A stretch of 64,000 bases of DNA from Branchiostoma floridae (GCF_000003815.2 NC_049997.1:6287204-6351203); one strand, 5' to 3'. Shown: positions 45,801-55,869, counted from the stretch's first letter. Translations and numbers: made by a program. Notes: generated by a model not told the origin, from the sequence alone.

Positions 45801-48474
45801 TTTATAATGCTTTAGATGATGTACAAAAGCATTCTAGATTACTCCTAGACAAGTCATAGTAAATTCTTACAGTTTGCAAAATGTAAATACGATTACAAAT
45901 ATGTCCCAATGTTTCCATGAATAGCCTGTGTGCATGTATATCAGGGCTCGAAATTCATTTTTGGGATTAGGTGCACTGGTGCACCCAGCTTAAAAAATTG
46001 GGTGCACTACAAAAATTTTGGGTGCACCACTTAAATTTAAGTAATAACCTAATAAGAAAACTTAGTTACAAGCTATCAAATTCTTAAACAAGTACCATGA
46101 CAGACATTTCTATAATCTTTCTAACTTAGATGTCAAGAATATGTTGTATACTACAAAATGTAGTGTACTTTGATATCATTACATACATAAACCTAAGAAA
46201 ATATTTGGGTGCACCCTGTGCACCCACAGAAAGTAATTGGGCGCACAGCTCCAATTTTGGGTGCACCTGGGTGCACATGCACCCAGTACTTCGAGCCCTG
46301 ATAGTGCAAGGCTTCTGAACTGCAATAAGTGTGGGGGAAGTGCCATGAAAAAAAAAAAATATTTTGAGCTTTTAATGTTCATCGAAAATTATCTATTTTT
46401 GCAGGATATTTTATGACATCAAACAATGTAAATAAATTGACAACATGGGCTTCCAAATTCCAGTTGAACTGAGCTGTGCAATATGATCCCAACCATTCAA
46501 GATAGTGCTCCTTGCAAGATTTTTTGATAAATAAACTACATGTACATCTACAACTGGGACTGACGAAATGTTCAACCTTGCTAACAGTACCTTGATATCC
46601 AATGATGTAATTGTATAATATTTACCTTGGTCTGCCATCTGATGGTGTTGCGGGGGTAGCGGGGGTGAGGGGTGTAGCGGGGGTCTTAAGTCCCGAGTCC
46701 AAGCTGGAGTCCTGTACCACGATAAACGTTGTCTTCTGCCCATCGTGCAAGGCTTCTGTTGTAAGGAGGGTGGGTGTTGTGCCATGGAAAACCTGCGAGA
46801 TCGCCTGAAATTGAAAAATGGCGGAGAAAAAATGACGCCTTGTCATAATTCAGGACAGACAAGGAGCTGGATTGTAAAGGGCCTGGCAGCACTTAGTCTG
46901 TGCATATCAAACTCTGCTCTTAAGAGCTATTCGTCTGTGACTGGCTCTTCCAGAAAGGAAGGGCTGCTATAAACACGATTTAATCTGACAACTTCTGGCT
47001 TCCAGAACAGATTTGGCTATGCTATGGGCAGACAACATGGCTATTGGCAGTGTGAAACCTACAAGATTGCCTGTAAAGGGCCTGCCAGCACTTAGTCTGT
47101 GTAATGCAAACTCTGCTCTTAACAGCAATTCGTCTGTGCCAGGCACTTCCAGGAAGGATGGGCTGCTATAAGCAAGATTTAATCTGACAACTTTTGGCTT
47201 CCAGAACAGATTTTGCTGTGCTATGGGCAGACAACATGGCTATTGACAAGTAGTATGTGTAAATAAATATGACAAATATAACAGTTAAGTTGGTCCTATA
47301 CTAGTACCCTTTTTTGGGGGGCAATGGATTGTCACTAGTATGGTTAGGGGGTAGACTGATTACCTGGCAAGCAAAAGGTTGGGGTTCAATCCTGGCCATG
47401 ATGTTGAACATTGTAACATCCATTTATTAATCTTTCAAGCTAATTATTTTTCCTCATGAATTTGCATATATGATACTAAGTCTTATTTTTGCACTAAGGT
47501 CAGGATCAGGGTCCCAGAGGTGTTATTACCCAAATCACCTGACATCAACAATAACAATAACAACAACAACAACTTATTGACAATAACATCTTGGATCCTG
47601 TCAACGCAATGCCAATACATTTTGTAATCAACATCAACATCCTGCTATAGTGCTAAAAATATCTTATGAAAAATAACTCTTATTGACAGGAATATCATGT
47701 CAAATTAGTACTGACAACAAAATTTATTGACAGGAACGTGTTGTCAATGTAATGCAAAACAATTCTTATTGACACGAATATCCGGTAGATAGTGCAAAAA
47801 CAGTGATTATTGACAAAATAGCCTGTCAATAAGCTAGACCTGATGGCCAGATATATGCAGACCCAAGAGTACACTGTTCGCCCCCCTCCCCCATACACAA
47901 AGATGGTGTAACAGACGCCACATATACGGTGACCGTTTGATGACGCAGTGTCGCATTCTAACCCAAAAATCACCTCAAAACCTGCCGAATCTGACAAAAA
48001 GTCACCACAGAAGGGCTCAAAATAACGTTTTGTGGCGTTTTTCTGGTCAGGCGGCTAGCAGACGACAAAATCGTCTCGGGAGAAGTCGTGAAGGCGCGAA
48101 GGCAATCAGCGTCTGGCCGGGCGAATTTTCCACCCAAGCCGCGCCATTTTGTCATGAAAAAATGCAGAAGGAAGTCGGGACGCCTTAAGACGCCGCCTCA
48201 CCTGCTCTGAGACGGACGTAACGGTGACAGGCGTGCAGGTGGTCGGGATAACGGTGGACACGGCCACGGGATGAGGGTCGCCCGGCTCGCTGAAGGCGGA
48301 CTCGTCTCCGCTCGGCAGCTCCTCGGCCTCGGGCAGCCCGATCGGGCCCTGCTCGGCCAGCACCGAAACTTCCGCCGCCTCGCTCCCGCTCCCGCTCCCC
48401 TCTTGTTTCTCCTCCATGGCCAGGAAAACCGCCGGCTCAGGTCCCAGTGTCCTCGCCGTCGTCTTTTCTGTCAC
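36895..48474 (-). CDS. DEAF1: DEAF1 transcription factor (SAND domain, coiled coil; no MYND seen)
   Basis: DEAF1 binds TTCG-type DNA through its SAND domain in the nucleus. Exons in transcript order are 48474-48202, 46804-46626, 44860-44769, 43730-43525, 42706-42559, 41709-41641, 40902-40703, 40021 to the gap at 39893, coiled-coil exon(s) in 38725-39788, 38298-38140 and 37008-36895. All readable junctions keep frame. Landmarks are ATLIVV-like [11 protein letters not shown], then YTWDD…[14 protein letters not shown], the SAND core [13 protein letters not shown]…[14 protein letters not shown], the CTCAACCDD Cys cluster, [14 protein letters not shown], and [19 protein letters not shown]. The last two readable exons give an Ala/Glu/Gln-rich coil and an acidic tail ending EGDKD-stop. 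Vertebrate DEAF1 has a C-terminal MYND zinc finger after the coil; I found none before the stop. The N-terminus could start at the first ATG (48474) or at MEEKQ, 20 codons in. The exon around the 39793-39892 gap is incomplete. Confidence 0.93.
37100..37768. mobile_element. TIR element (GGGTGCAC-rich family), interrupted copy
   Basis: The ends are CAGGGCTCGAAATTCATTTT and …cccagtatttcgagccctg. A clean relative at 45942-46300 lacks the insert at 37178-37515. The interior repeats gggtgcacc in both orientations. The target duplication is not clear. Confidence 0.8.
37170..37523. mobile_element. hAT-type MITE nested in the 37100-37768 element (element 37178-37515)
   Basis: The ends are CAGGGTTGTAGCCAGC and GGCTGGCTACAACCCTG, with a perfect 8-bp duplication GGGTGCAC (37170-37177, 37516-37523). 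The related copy at 45942-46300 shows the empty site (ttttgggtgcaccacttaaa near 46018), which confirms the boundaries. Confidence 0.93.
38725..39788 (-). repeat. 82-bp-period array of splice-flanked coiled-coil micro-exons in DEAF1
   Basis: On the minus strand each unit reads …ttgctctagcacag|gccagaatacaggccgagac (continuing cgagaaaaaagag)|gtac…. That is a 33-nt, phase-0 segment ([11 protein letters not shown]) between an AG and a GT. Copies lie at 38725, 38807, 38889, 38971, 39053, 39135, 39217 and 39299 (plus-strand left ends), exactly 82 bp apart. Further copies lie at 39534, 39616, 39686 and 39756. The copies at 39616 and 39686 are shortened to 21 nt (AETEKKE, one heptad). A damaged copy at 39386-39437 keeps more of the exon (tactttcag|gcagccaaggag, [11 protein letters not shown]). 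The array continues into the gap, so the copy number is unknown. Confidence 0.92.
39793..39892. other. Assembly gap (100 N) inside the DEAF1 array
   Basis: Exactly 100 N, the usual placeholder for a gap of unknown length, placed where the 82-bp array meets the coiled-coil exon. The sequence just inside both edges is garbled relative to the repeat. Confidence 1.
40302..40340 (-). repeat. Echo of the DEAF1 exon 8 acceptor end
   Basis: gcttgctggattatactacc followed by caccatctgg copies 39998-40026 (the start of exon 8, minus MVGSIIQQA). It is upstream of the real exon on the minus strand, in intron 7. Confidence 0.8.
40985..41175 (-). repeat. Tandem copy of the DEAF1 exon 7 acceptor end and adjoining intron
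   Basis: 41029-41052 (cttgactgtgtcccctgaac|ct) repeats the exon 7 start at 40883-40904. The following intron blocks (gtggt(c/t)agg(t/g)gttgttga, gaatctaaag(g/c)ttttgggt, cccttgcacaa, ctatttcctcac) are also shared. Unit about 145 bp. Confidence 0.82.
42003..42358. mobile_element. hAT-type MITE, copy 2 (element 42011-42350)
   Basis: It has the same ends and interior as the copy at 438-796 (340 bp), flanked by ATTGATAG / ATTAATAG (7 of 8 identical). It lies in DEAF1 intron 5. Confidence 0.9.
43139..43170. repeat. (CAAT)n microsatellite
   Basis: Tandem caatcaatcaat in DEAF1 intron 4. Confidence 0.9.
43795..44257 (-). repeat. Three echoes of the 5' half of the DEAF1 SAND exon
   Basis: Copies at 43795-43890, 43976-44071 and 44162-44257 match the true exon's 43635-43730. 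They encode the SAND stretch from GRGKCIKVG to SSKDWKR, with an AG at the acceptor edge (tttaatctag; tatccag for the distal copy). Each stops matching right after KDWKR and lacks the rest of the SAND domain. Units are 160-186 bp and include intron sequence (attaaagat(a/c)…aaaatga(g/a)taca, catcttatcc). They lie in intron 3, upstream of the real exon. Confidence 0.92.
44573..44712. repeat. 20-bp tandem repeat in DEAF1 intron 3
   Basis: About seven units of gcataggggcccaaatcaca, some with ggatcc in place of ggccc. Confidence 0.92.
44862..45780. repeat. Intronic tandem array abutting the DEAF1 exon 3 acceptor
   Basis: Seven units of about 110 bp are marked by the hairpin ctgggaccctctgttcccag (near 44890, 45005, 45120, 45230, 45339, 45657, 45737). 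They are followed by aaa(a/g)agctgatagtgt and atacataacaataacag. A tatc/agat microsatellite interrupts it at 45495-45625. Unlike the other arrays it does not include exon sequence. Confidence 0.88.
45942..46300. mobile_element. TIR element (GGGTGCAC-rich family), uninterrupted copy
   Basis: 359 bp with ends CAGGGCTCGAAATTCATTTT and acttcgagccctg; it is the empty-site relative of 37100-37768. Confidence 0.82.
46301..46352 (-). repeat. Echo of DEAF1 exon 2, downstream side
   Basis: gtgcaaggcttctg…gt…tgccatg(a/g)aaa matches 46744-46790 of exon 2 (minus [15 protein letters not shown]). It is degenerate and begins directly at the end of the 45942-46300 element. Confidence 0.65.
46872..47250. repeat. 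Two direct repeats (about 198-bp period) upstream of DEAF1 exon 2
   Basis: Both units run ttgtaaagggcctg(g/c)cagc, acttagtctgtg, aactctgctctta, gggctgctataa(a/g)c, and ttccagaacagattt to gacaacatggctattg. Between them, 47049-47072 (tgaaacctacaagattgcct) copies the exon 2 acceptor edge (gaaaacctgcgagatcgcct at 46787-46806), so the unit again straddles a splice boundary. Confidence 0.75.
47336..47402 (+). other. tRNA-like SINE remnant
   Basis: A B-box-type ggggttcaatcct follows a degenerate A-box region (ttagggggtagactg). The tRNA folding is poor. It lies in DEAF1 intron 1. Confidence 0.3.
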
Positions 48475-48660
48475 TTTCGAGTGAAAAAATGTGCAATTTT
48501 GGCGGAATTTTAAAGCTGGAAAGTCCGGGAGTGTGACTTCGGTATTTTTCGGTTGTTGTTGTTCGCCCTGTCTCGATCCGACATGTCTCTTCTCGTGTTG
48601 TCTCGCGCGATATCGCGAGACGGAAATGGCGGGAAATTCGTCAGAAGATTGGCTTTAGCT
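48475..48660 (-). promoter_or_regulatory. DEAF1 5' UTR and promoter region
   Basis: A CpG-rich stretch immediately upstream of the DEAF1 start contains tctcgcgcgatatcgcgaga (48601-48620), close to the TCTCGCGAGA core element of many housekeeping promoters. It also has a ggcgggaaa E2F-like site (48630-48638). The transcription start is not determined. A MITE relative (tctccaagcagaggttagg) begins at 48664. Confidence 0.45.
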
Positions 48661-48840
48661 AGTCTCCAAGCAGAGGTTAGGCTTGTACGGCGTTTTTGTC
48701 ACTCACTCACTCACTCACGGCCCGTAACCATAGTGGGGTTTTCAATTTTGTCATTTTTCATACTTGAAGGCCAGTATAGACAAATGAAACAATAACAAAA
48801 CAAAAAATTCTGACAAAAATTCTAACCTCTGCTTAGAGTG
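48661..48840. mobile_element. MITE related to the MULE-type family
   Basis: The left end tctccaagcagaggttaggc and right end attctaacctctgcttagag are inverted relatives of the 13074-13291 ends. A short (CACT)n microsatellite sits inside. No clear target duplication. Confidence 0.6.
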
Positions 48841-50260
48841 AAATGTGTCCTTCTTTTAAATTAAAGGAACTGCATGTACATCAAACTTATCCGAATTTAT
48901 GAAATCTTACGAATTCCTGCACAATTTCGAAGACCTTTCTAGGTAAACTCAATCATACAATTTAAAAATTCTTCAAGTTGAAAGAATCTTGAAAATCTTT
49001 AACAGTTACTTTTCTTCTTTTCAAAATTGAAAATCAACCTACTGTCAACTTTATTTTTTAATAACACTTGTCAGGTGACACAAATGAAGAGATTTCATTA
49101 AAAAAGAATAATACAATTTTGAGCATAATTGAAATGTTCTTGTTTATTGCAGCTATACAACTGATTTTGAACCAGGCTGCTACCTGATATAAAGCCTTAA
49201 TAACACTTGCAGATTTCCGGCAATGTTGACAGTTGACTTAAGCATAATACAAAGGGGCTCTTCTGAATTCAACATAAAGCATTATCAAGACCCCCATGCA
49301 GGCCCTCATACTATGAGTCATAGTTGGATGTGACTTTGCCTTTATGTGATACATGATTCATTGTATTGTGAAGCAAACCAGGTTCCACTACTCTTCTCCC
49401 AAAGTGTGTTGGATTCTTTTACATAATTCCTTTCATCGTCCCATTCATCTATAACGTTAACTTACATTTAGTCAACATTAGTTCCAAGAAATGTCACAAT
49501 CTACTCTTAAACAGATCTTCAACAAATAACAAATAAAACCCTAAAATGTTGAAACTATTTCCTTAACAATTGTGCCTTTAACTTCATATTATATACATCT
49601 AAGTTATAACATTACATACACAATCAGTATCATGATGCTTTGATACAATGTATATCTGGGTATTCTATATACACACTGTGTATTTTTCTCCTGTAGTATC
49701 ATGATGCCAGGCCTGCCTCTTGTATATCAAGAAAGAGCCCTTCCTGTTGCATTCGCCATCAGCCAATCAGACACTCCCCTTCCTGTTGTTGTAAGGATAA
49801 TTATCAGCCAATCACCTTGCCTCATGACTGCAACTGGCAACATGATTTCAGGTTCATGCATATGGCTGGCCAGCACTAAATGTACAAACAAGCCAGGATG
49901 GTATTTAAAACAAGTACATTTAAGGCATTTATATGTGAGCAGAAGGCCTAGCATGAGAGGATTATTTTCTGTGAGTATTTTTCTTCATTAGATAAAGTGC
50001 TATGCTTGTTGAGGATCCTGTGGCCACCATTTAGGGGTCTCTGCCTTCAAGCCAACCTCCTCACCACTGTCTTGTTTACAGTACAGCTTCTCTTGGCTGG
50101 GGAACAAGAAAATACTGTCAAGTTAAATTGTTGTTTGCTTGGTACAAGTGGCATACAGGTAAGATACTTGAAGAATGATGTATTGGAAAAGTGCAGCCAG
50201 TTTGGAACCTGGTACTGTGACTCACAAAAAATGCTCTTTTGATAAGTAAACAGTGCATAA
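48841..50260. other. Stretch between DEAF1 and IBA57, no gene recognised
   Basis: AT-rich sequence with short ORFs only (for example 49701-49991), none recognisable. A TTTATT at 49143-49148 (AATAAA on the minus strand) could serve IBA57 polyadenylation, but it is far from the stop. Confidence 0.4.
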
Positions 50261-50266
50261 TCATGG

Positions 50267-53200
50267 TTAAGTACAATATATTGCAAGTTTTATCATGTTT
50301 GCTTTTCTTCTTCTCAAAATAACTTTTTCGTGAGTCTTGGTGCCAGGTTTAGAACCAGCTGCCGTTTTTACTATGACATCACCGGCAGAAATTATCTTGA
50401 TTATCTGGAAGCAGGAATCAAGAAATGGAAGTACAATTTGTAAGGCTTGTAGCCTGATTAAATCTTGCTTATAGCAGCCCACCGAACAACTGGCTGTCCA
50501 CCAAGGCTAGTTATGGCCCAAGACAGCAGAGCTTGTGTTACACAGACTATAAGGTTTGATGTTCAATAACATCAATATTAGAAAGGTCTATGCTCATTGA
50601 ACATTATGGTTTGTGTGACCTAAGCACTTGAAACAACTAGTATCAGAAGTTAATGATTATAACTGTGATGCATTTTCATCTCTCTATTTCCCAGGGTTCC
50701 ATGGGCTTACCTGTGTGCCAGTCTGACCAGAGCTATCCCATGAACCCCTTGGGCATGTCTGAACTTGCCGACATTCTTTCCCTTCTCATTGGTTAGCGTT
50801 GACCCCGCCTCCAAACTGGCTGGTCTGAAAAACAAATTAACAGTGGATAAGGGACAAGTCTAGTTTTTACGATAAAGATGTGGCAACAAACAGCTTGCAG
50901 AAGCGTCTGCTCTTTTCCATTAAAGCATAATGCAGTCTTAGGCCCCGTTCATGATGCAAAAAATGAAATGGTTCTATCGGTTAGGCCTGGAAATCCGACA
51001 GCAAACGACAGGAAACGGTTTGCATTTTGCGTTCATGATGCAAACTTGCAAACCGTTTCAGTTCCTTGAAAAGGCAAGGTAATGCGACCCCTGACCCCTG
51101 AGGTTGTTGTGATCTTGCCCAAACCATCCTTGCCCAAACTTGTACTTCTGTGTCAGATTATTGGTCTTTGATCGTAATTAAACCAATGTCTTACTGAATT
51201 CGATGCTGGGTTCTGTTATGAAGTTGGAAATACCTCTGAAAACATTATGGTCCCGATATATGCCATGCTATGACATTTCCACTGGATCTCCTGACACATT
51301 CCCCTTGCGATATCAGGACTGCTAGCTCCTCAGTCGACCAGGAGGCGGCCCGATTATAGAAACGAATCGTACGATTGAAAACGCGGCCGAAACACCCGAA
51401 TGACAAGTTAAAAATTGTACTTATCCCCCGTGGCGCCACAAAATATGAACGCACATGCCCAGATGTAAAACAGATTGCACCGCTTTTGCGTTCATGATGC
51501 AAATTCGCAATTCCGGACAAGGAAGAAACCGTTTCAATACTACCTCGCGAGAAGGTTCCGAACAAACCGTTTCCTACCGCTTCAGATCCGTTTTGGACCG
51601 TCCATGATGACAAATCTTATCCGTTTCAGCAGGCCTAACCGATAGTAACCGATAGAACCGTTTCATTTTTTGCATCATGAACGGGGCCTTACATGTATTT
51701 ACGTAAATTTGCTTCTTGAGACAAAAAATAATTTTACCCCATCCGTCCCAAAAGTGACATGAAACTGTTGAAAATGTACTTTCATAAGCTTAAAGTGACA
51801 TATCTAACCAAGAAAATCGACACGTTACGTAAGCTCCCAAACAATGAGTGGGATTGAAAAAAATTTAAGCTGGAGACAGTGCTGCTACCAACCCTATACG
51901 AGCAATCCCGATGATGTCACGGTGTCTCAAAAGCAGGCGTTTGGCAAAGCTTGATTTACATGTAAACCAGCAATTTGATCTGCTAATTTAAATATCTAAT
52001 TCCAATCCAATCTACTGACTGAAGTCCTGATAGGCACCAGCAGTTGAATAATCGGATATAAACAACAACAGCTCAATTTTTTTTTTTTTACTGAAATTGG
52101 AAACACAACATTGTTCCTAGACCTTACCTGTCCAGAGTGACGGGCATGAGTCGTTTCCTGATGACTCCTGTGTGGTGGGTTCTGGCAGTTAGCTCCTGAC
52201 CAACGTAGCAGCCTTTGTCAAAACTCACTGTGGATATATAGTAACAACACATTTTGAAGCATAGAAAGACAATTTTAGATGTAGACAATCTGTACATGTT
52301 GTGCTTTGCATTAAAGATCTATATTGAATACAAATGTACATAGATTAATGATAAATCTGTACATGTTCAACATATATTATCAATTCAGTAACATTACTTG
52401 CATGCTATATCCCAAACCTCCAGCACATGATTATTACTATAGTATATGGGTATCAAGGAACTTTCACATTTTTTACAATTACAAAAGCATAAAGCAAACA
52501 CATAGTAGTTACTACACAATTATTTCTTATGTGAGAAGTATTTGACATTTACAGCAAAAACTGCACATCTTCAAACAAAATTCTTTTTATCTGCTTCATA
52601 CAACTAGAGTTTCATCTTTGAAAATATTGAAAAAAAAAAGGTACCTCCGTTCAGGAAGGCCAGGTTGCACTCTAGAGGTGTGCAGTTTCCTGTGGGGAGG
52701 TCATTGACCCCTTCCCCCACCCCTAGCTGATATCTGTGTGTGTGGTAGTCTTCACTGGTTCCCTCCACACAGTCAAACACTACTGTGGAGGGAGGGAGAG
52801 AGAAAATGATCGTTTATCAGTTAGTTTTGAAGAAAAGGATATTTGATTAACATGTTAAACTGCAGAGTGTTTGGCCTGCAAGTCCTGGGTTAAAGTCCTG
52901 TCATGCTGCCGATCGTTTGCTCTTGGAATACGCCTTCAATATGTGTTTCTTACTCCATCCAGGTTTAAAAATGAGTACCTGACTTTGGTTACCCTGCTCT
53001 GGACACAATGAATGACAACCTACTCAAAAAGGCTATGGGACTAGTTTTATTGAGGAAAAGGTCACAAAAACACTCATAATCATTGTCATACCTTTGCAGA
53101 AAAAACATATGATTCTAAACACAACTACCCATCAATATAAATCGAAATAGAAGAACTCATTTCTCAACAACTTCTTAAATACTTCTCAAGACTCAATGGA

Positions 53201-54945
53201 GATTGAAATAAACAAACAAACTCACAATTGGTCCCGCTCTTGAGCACGACCCTGTTCCCAAGGTCGGGAAGGCGTGGGTCGATAACCGACAGTCCCGTGT
53301 CCGACACGAACACTGGAGGGTCGCTGGTTCCCGGCAACAGCGCCCAAACTGTGTACTCATCCGCCACGCTGCAAATGTCTACCTGTATGAAAGTCATGAT
53401 CATGTAAAGAAGTCACAGTCAATCCTTTAGATGATATTATATGAAACTTTGTTGAGATTTAACAGTCATCAATGAAGTTTGGAAGAAATTGAGCAAGAAA
53501 GAATACTGGAGACTTTCTTCTATTTACATATTTGTCAATAGTTACTGAGGGAAACAAACTGAAGCTTTAAATTTGCTGCCAATTACCACTATTGACTTTG
53601 AGCTATTTGCAAGAGAGGACAAAAGAGGCTTGGCAGCTATATAAGGTTTGGAGTGAAGATCAAAGAAGATAGGATAAAAAATGTATAAAGCCAAACTCAA
53701 TCTCTCTGAAGGATATTGTGGTTATAGAATTTTAAAGCGGCCTATCTGTGACAGGACCAAATGCCTATGGCTATAATTTGCACAAGACATGCATGACTGT
53801 CCCAAGAATGCTCTCAGTATGATGATCATAATGTCCCTGTGACCTAACTGTACCTTTTTCCTGATCTTGTACATCTTCAGGAGTTTGATGAGTGAAGGGA
53901 CCGCAGTGTGATCACACTCTAGAAGAAGGCTGGGCGGGGAGTCAGGGTTACTCTGGAGATTATACATCAAGATGTCATACAGCACTCGGCCCTGCATGGG
54001 ATTAGGTATACAAAATTTAAAATAAATTAATGAAACACAGGACAACCAACGGATAAAAAGGTCCAGGATTCAAATCCCAATTGCAGCAGGCTGGCCGGGA
54101 AGGTGGGGCTACCATAGAGGTTACACCAGGACATCATACAGCAATTGGCCCTGAGAGAAACAACACCATGTACAAATGTATACTTCAGAACACAATGAAC
54201 TGAAAGGTCTGGGCTTCAAATCCCAGTTTTACTATACTTGTAGACTGGAAGCGGATAATCTCCAAGCAGATGCTACAGTAGCATAAGATAGTATCAAAAG
54301 CTGGCAGAGGAGTGAAGCCGGCTTAGGAGTGTGTCTCGCTACATGGCAAATGGACACCTTTTGGCTGACTAAACTCCTTGGCCAGTTTGGTACTATCTTA
54401 CGGCATTGTAGGACCTACTTGGAGATAAGGAAGTGGAGGCATGGCTAAGTCTTGGACATCTGGAAGAAGAGAGTGGACTTGGTCTGGGCAACCTGTCCAT
54501 GATGATGATGATGATGATTAACTGTACATTTTGCCAAGTAAAAAGTTCAGGATTAATCAATATCTTTTTGTTTCTGGTTTTTGTTTCTGCAGAGAGGTCA
54601 GACTGAAAAGGTAAAAAGTAAGAAAAAAAGACCAACCTGTACATTCAGTATCATTGTATACAGAGCCCTGTTCTCTGTATTCAGGCTTGTGACATCATTC
54701 GTGACCAGACCCTGTAGGAACGGTATCGTATCCGACCCCGCGACTCGAACTAAGCTGCGCTCTTCCAGTCGGACACATTTCGCTTTTACATCTTCTGCTG
54801 TTGTGTTACTACAGAAAGTTCTGGTGAGGAGTTTGGTTTGACAAGTTGGAGATGGTCTGATATTTCTGCTGGAGGTTTGAAGGTGGTGGATTTTTGTGAG
54901 AAACATCTGGGAGTATCTCACACACAGTCCCAGCCTCCCGGCCAT
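50267..54945 (-). CDS. IBA57: IBA57 / CAF17 family, mitochondrial Fe-S cluster assembly factor
   Basis: IBA57 is a folate-binding-fold protein of the GcvT/YgfZ type. It works in the mitochondrial matrix with ISCA1/ISCA2 in late [4Fe-4S] assembly. Exons in transcript order are 54945-54637, 53991-53854, 53382-53226, 52782-52645, 52227-52128, 50824-50711 and a last one ending at 50267. The first six join in frame. Landmarks are an Arg-rich N-terminus fit for mitochondrial import, [66 protein letters not shown], and the family signature [15 protein letters not shown] followed by [29 protein letters not shown] closes exon 6. The last exon ([12 protein letters not shown]…) has its best acceptor at 50404/50405, but that gives a frame mismatch with exon 6. 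A weaker acceptor at 50453/50454 keeps frame. A non-coding exon with a donor at 55624/55625 probably provides the 5' UTR. About 365 aa, close to human length. Confidence 0.93.
50455..50560 (-). repeat. Dispersed repeat (gggctgctataagc family), inverted
   Basis: On the minus strand it matches the 8185-8300 and 46872-47250 copies from tagtctgtgtaacacaagct to gggctgctataagcaagatt followed by taatc. It abuts the alternative acceptor of the last IBA57 exon. Confidence 0.6.
50938..51691. mobile_element. PIF/Harbinger-type element (50941-51688)
   Basis: Inverted ends start GGCCCCGTTCATGATGCAAA and pair for at least 45 bp. They are flanked by TTA on both sides (50938-50940, 51689-51691), the 3-bp TWA target of Harbinger transposases. 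The interior repeats gcgttcatgatgcaaa in both orientations. There is no transposase, so it is non-autonomous. It lies in IBA57 intron 5. Confidence 0.88.
54088..54160 (-). repeat. Echo of the IBA57 exon 2 acceptor end
   Basis: gcaggctggccgggaa…ttacaccaggacatcataca…ggccctg matches 53926-53994 (gaaggctgggcgggga…catcaagatgtcatacagca…ggccctg). It includes an AG at the exon edge (ctctcag|ggcc). It lies in intron 1, about 160 bp from the real exon. Confidence 0.82.
54254..54428. mobile_element. Palindromic MITE
   Basis: The left end atctccaagcagatgctaca and right end gtaggacctacttggagat are inverted, with inner pairing of aagatagtatc and tactatctta. It is related in its outer bases to the tctccaagcagagg family. 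It lies in IBA57 intron 1. Confidence 0.65.
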
Positions 54946-54954
54946 GGTGTTGGT

Positions 54955-55730
54955 CTATAGAGAGGAAAATTCAACACAAGCTTATTCAATCAAGGACATT
55001 ATATCAGAAGGACTGAGTACATAGCTAACACCCCGCTGTGCCCATTGTTTTGCCCTGCCAAATCCCGCTGGGTTTCTTTGTCTCCATCCCTGCGAGGTAC
55101 TAGTACTTCTTTGAAAAGAACGTCCTTGGTTCAACTTATTCTCATTATTGTTGCAAAAGTTAATATACATATTATACAAATGTATATTTTTTCATTTTCT
55201 ACAATCACCTGAAAAACTTCACATTTGTTTTAGATCTTTGGATTAAAAAAAAACAACAACTTGGATTCCAAGGTCCAAAAAGTGCATTGATGAAATACTG
55301 CATTGCACAGTGAGTTACTTACATACGTAACGTTAACTGATCTGTTAGAATTTTATATTTTGAAGATACAATAACCCTTAAACCCCATGACACATTTTAT
55401 AACTCTCATATGCAAGATTACATTCGATTACGTTATACAAAGTAGGTTATATATAGTAATTCGTAATGCATAATTCAATTTTTTGATTGCAAAACAATCT
55501 GCCCCCCTCCCCCAAACTAGGCGTCTGAGCATCGAGCTCACGAAAATCGCAGCAAAGATGCGCAATAGCTCATGACAACTCATTCTACGTGTTGTACATC
55601 TATTTCTCATAAAAATAAACTTACCTGTACTGAAATATCTTGCTCTAGTTTTGCTTAACACGAATTCCAAAGTGGCAGACGATTTTTTTTTCTCAAAAGG
55701 GCGCGGCCATGTTGATGATGATGATGATGC
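54955..55730 (-). promoter_or_regulatory. IBA57 5' UTR intron and putative promoter
   Basis: An acceptor (ctatag|accaacaccatgg, 54954/54955) lies just upstream of the start codon. A strong donor (agtacag|gtaagt) at 55625/55624 marks a non-coding first exon. The start site is probably near 55680-55730 but cannot be fixed. Confidence 0.45.
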
Positions 55731-55869
55731 TTTTGTTGCGCACTGCAAAGTACTGCCCTCTAGCGGATAACTGCAGAAGTGCAAAATGGGGGTTGCCTTT
55801 GATGGAAGTTCGATTTCTCTGTTTTTCAATATCCTGGAGACATTCACTCTATTTTACCACATCAACGTA

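Noticed and set aside
51245..51613. 122-codon minus ORF
   Set aside because: It falls inside the Harbinger-type element and reflects its internal inverted repeats; no transposase motif.
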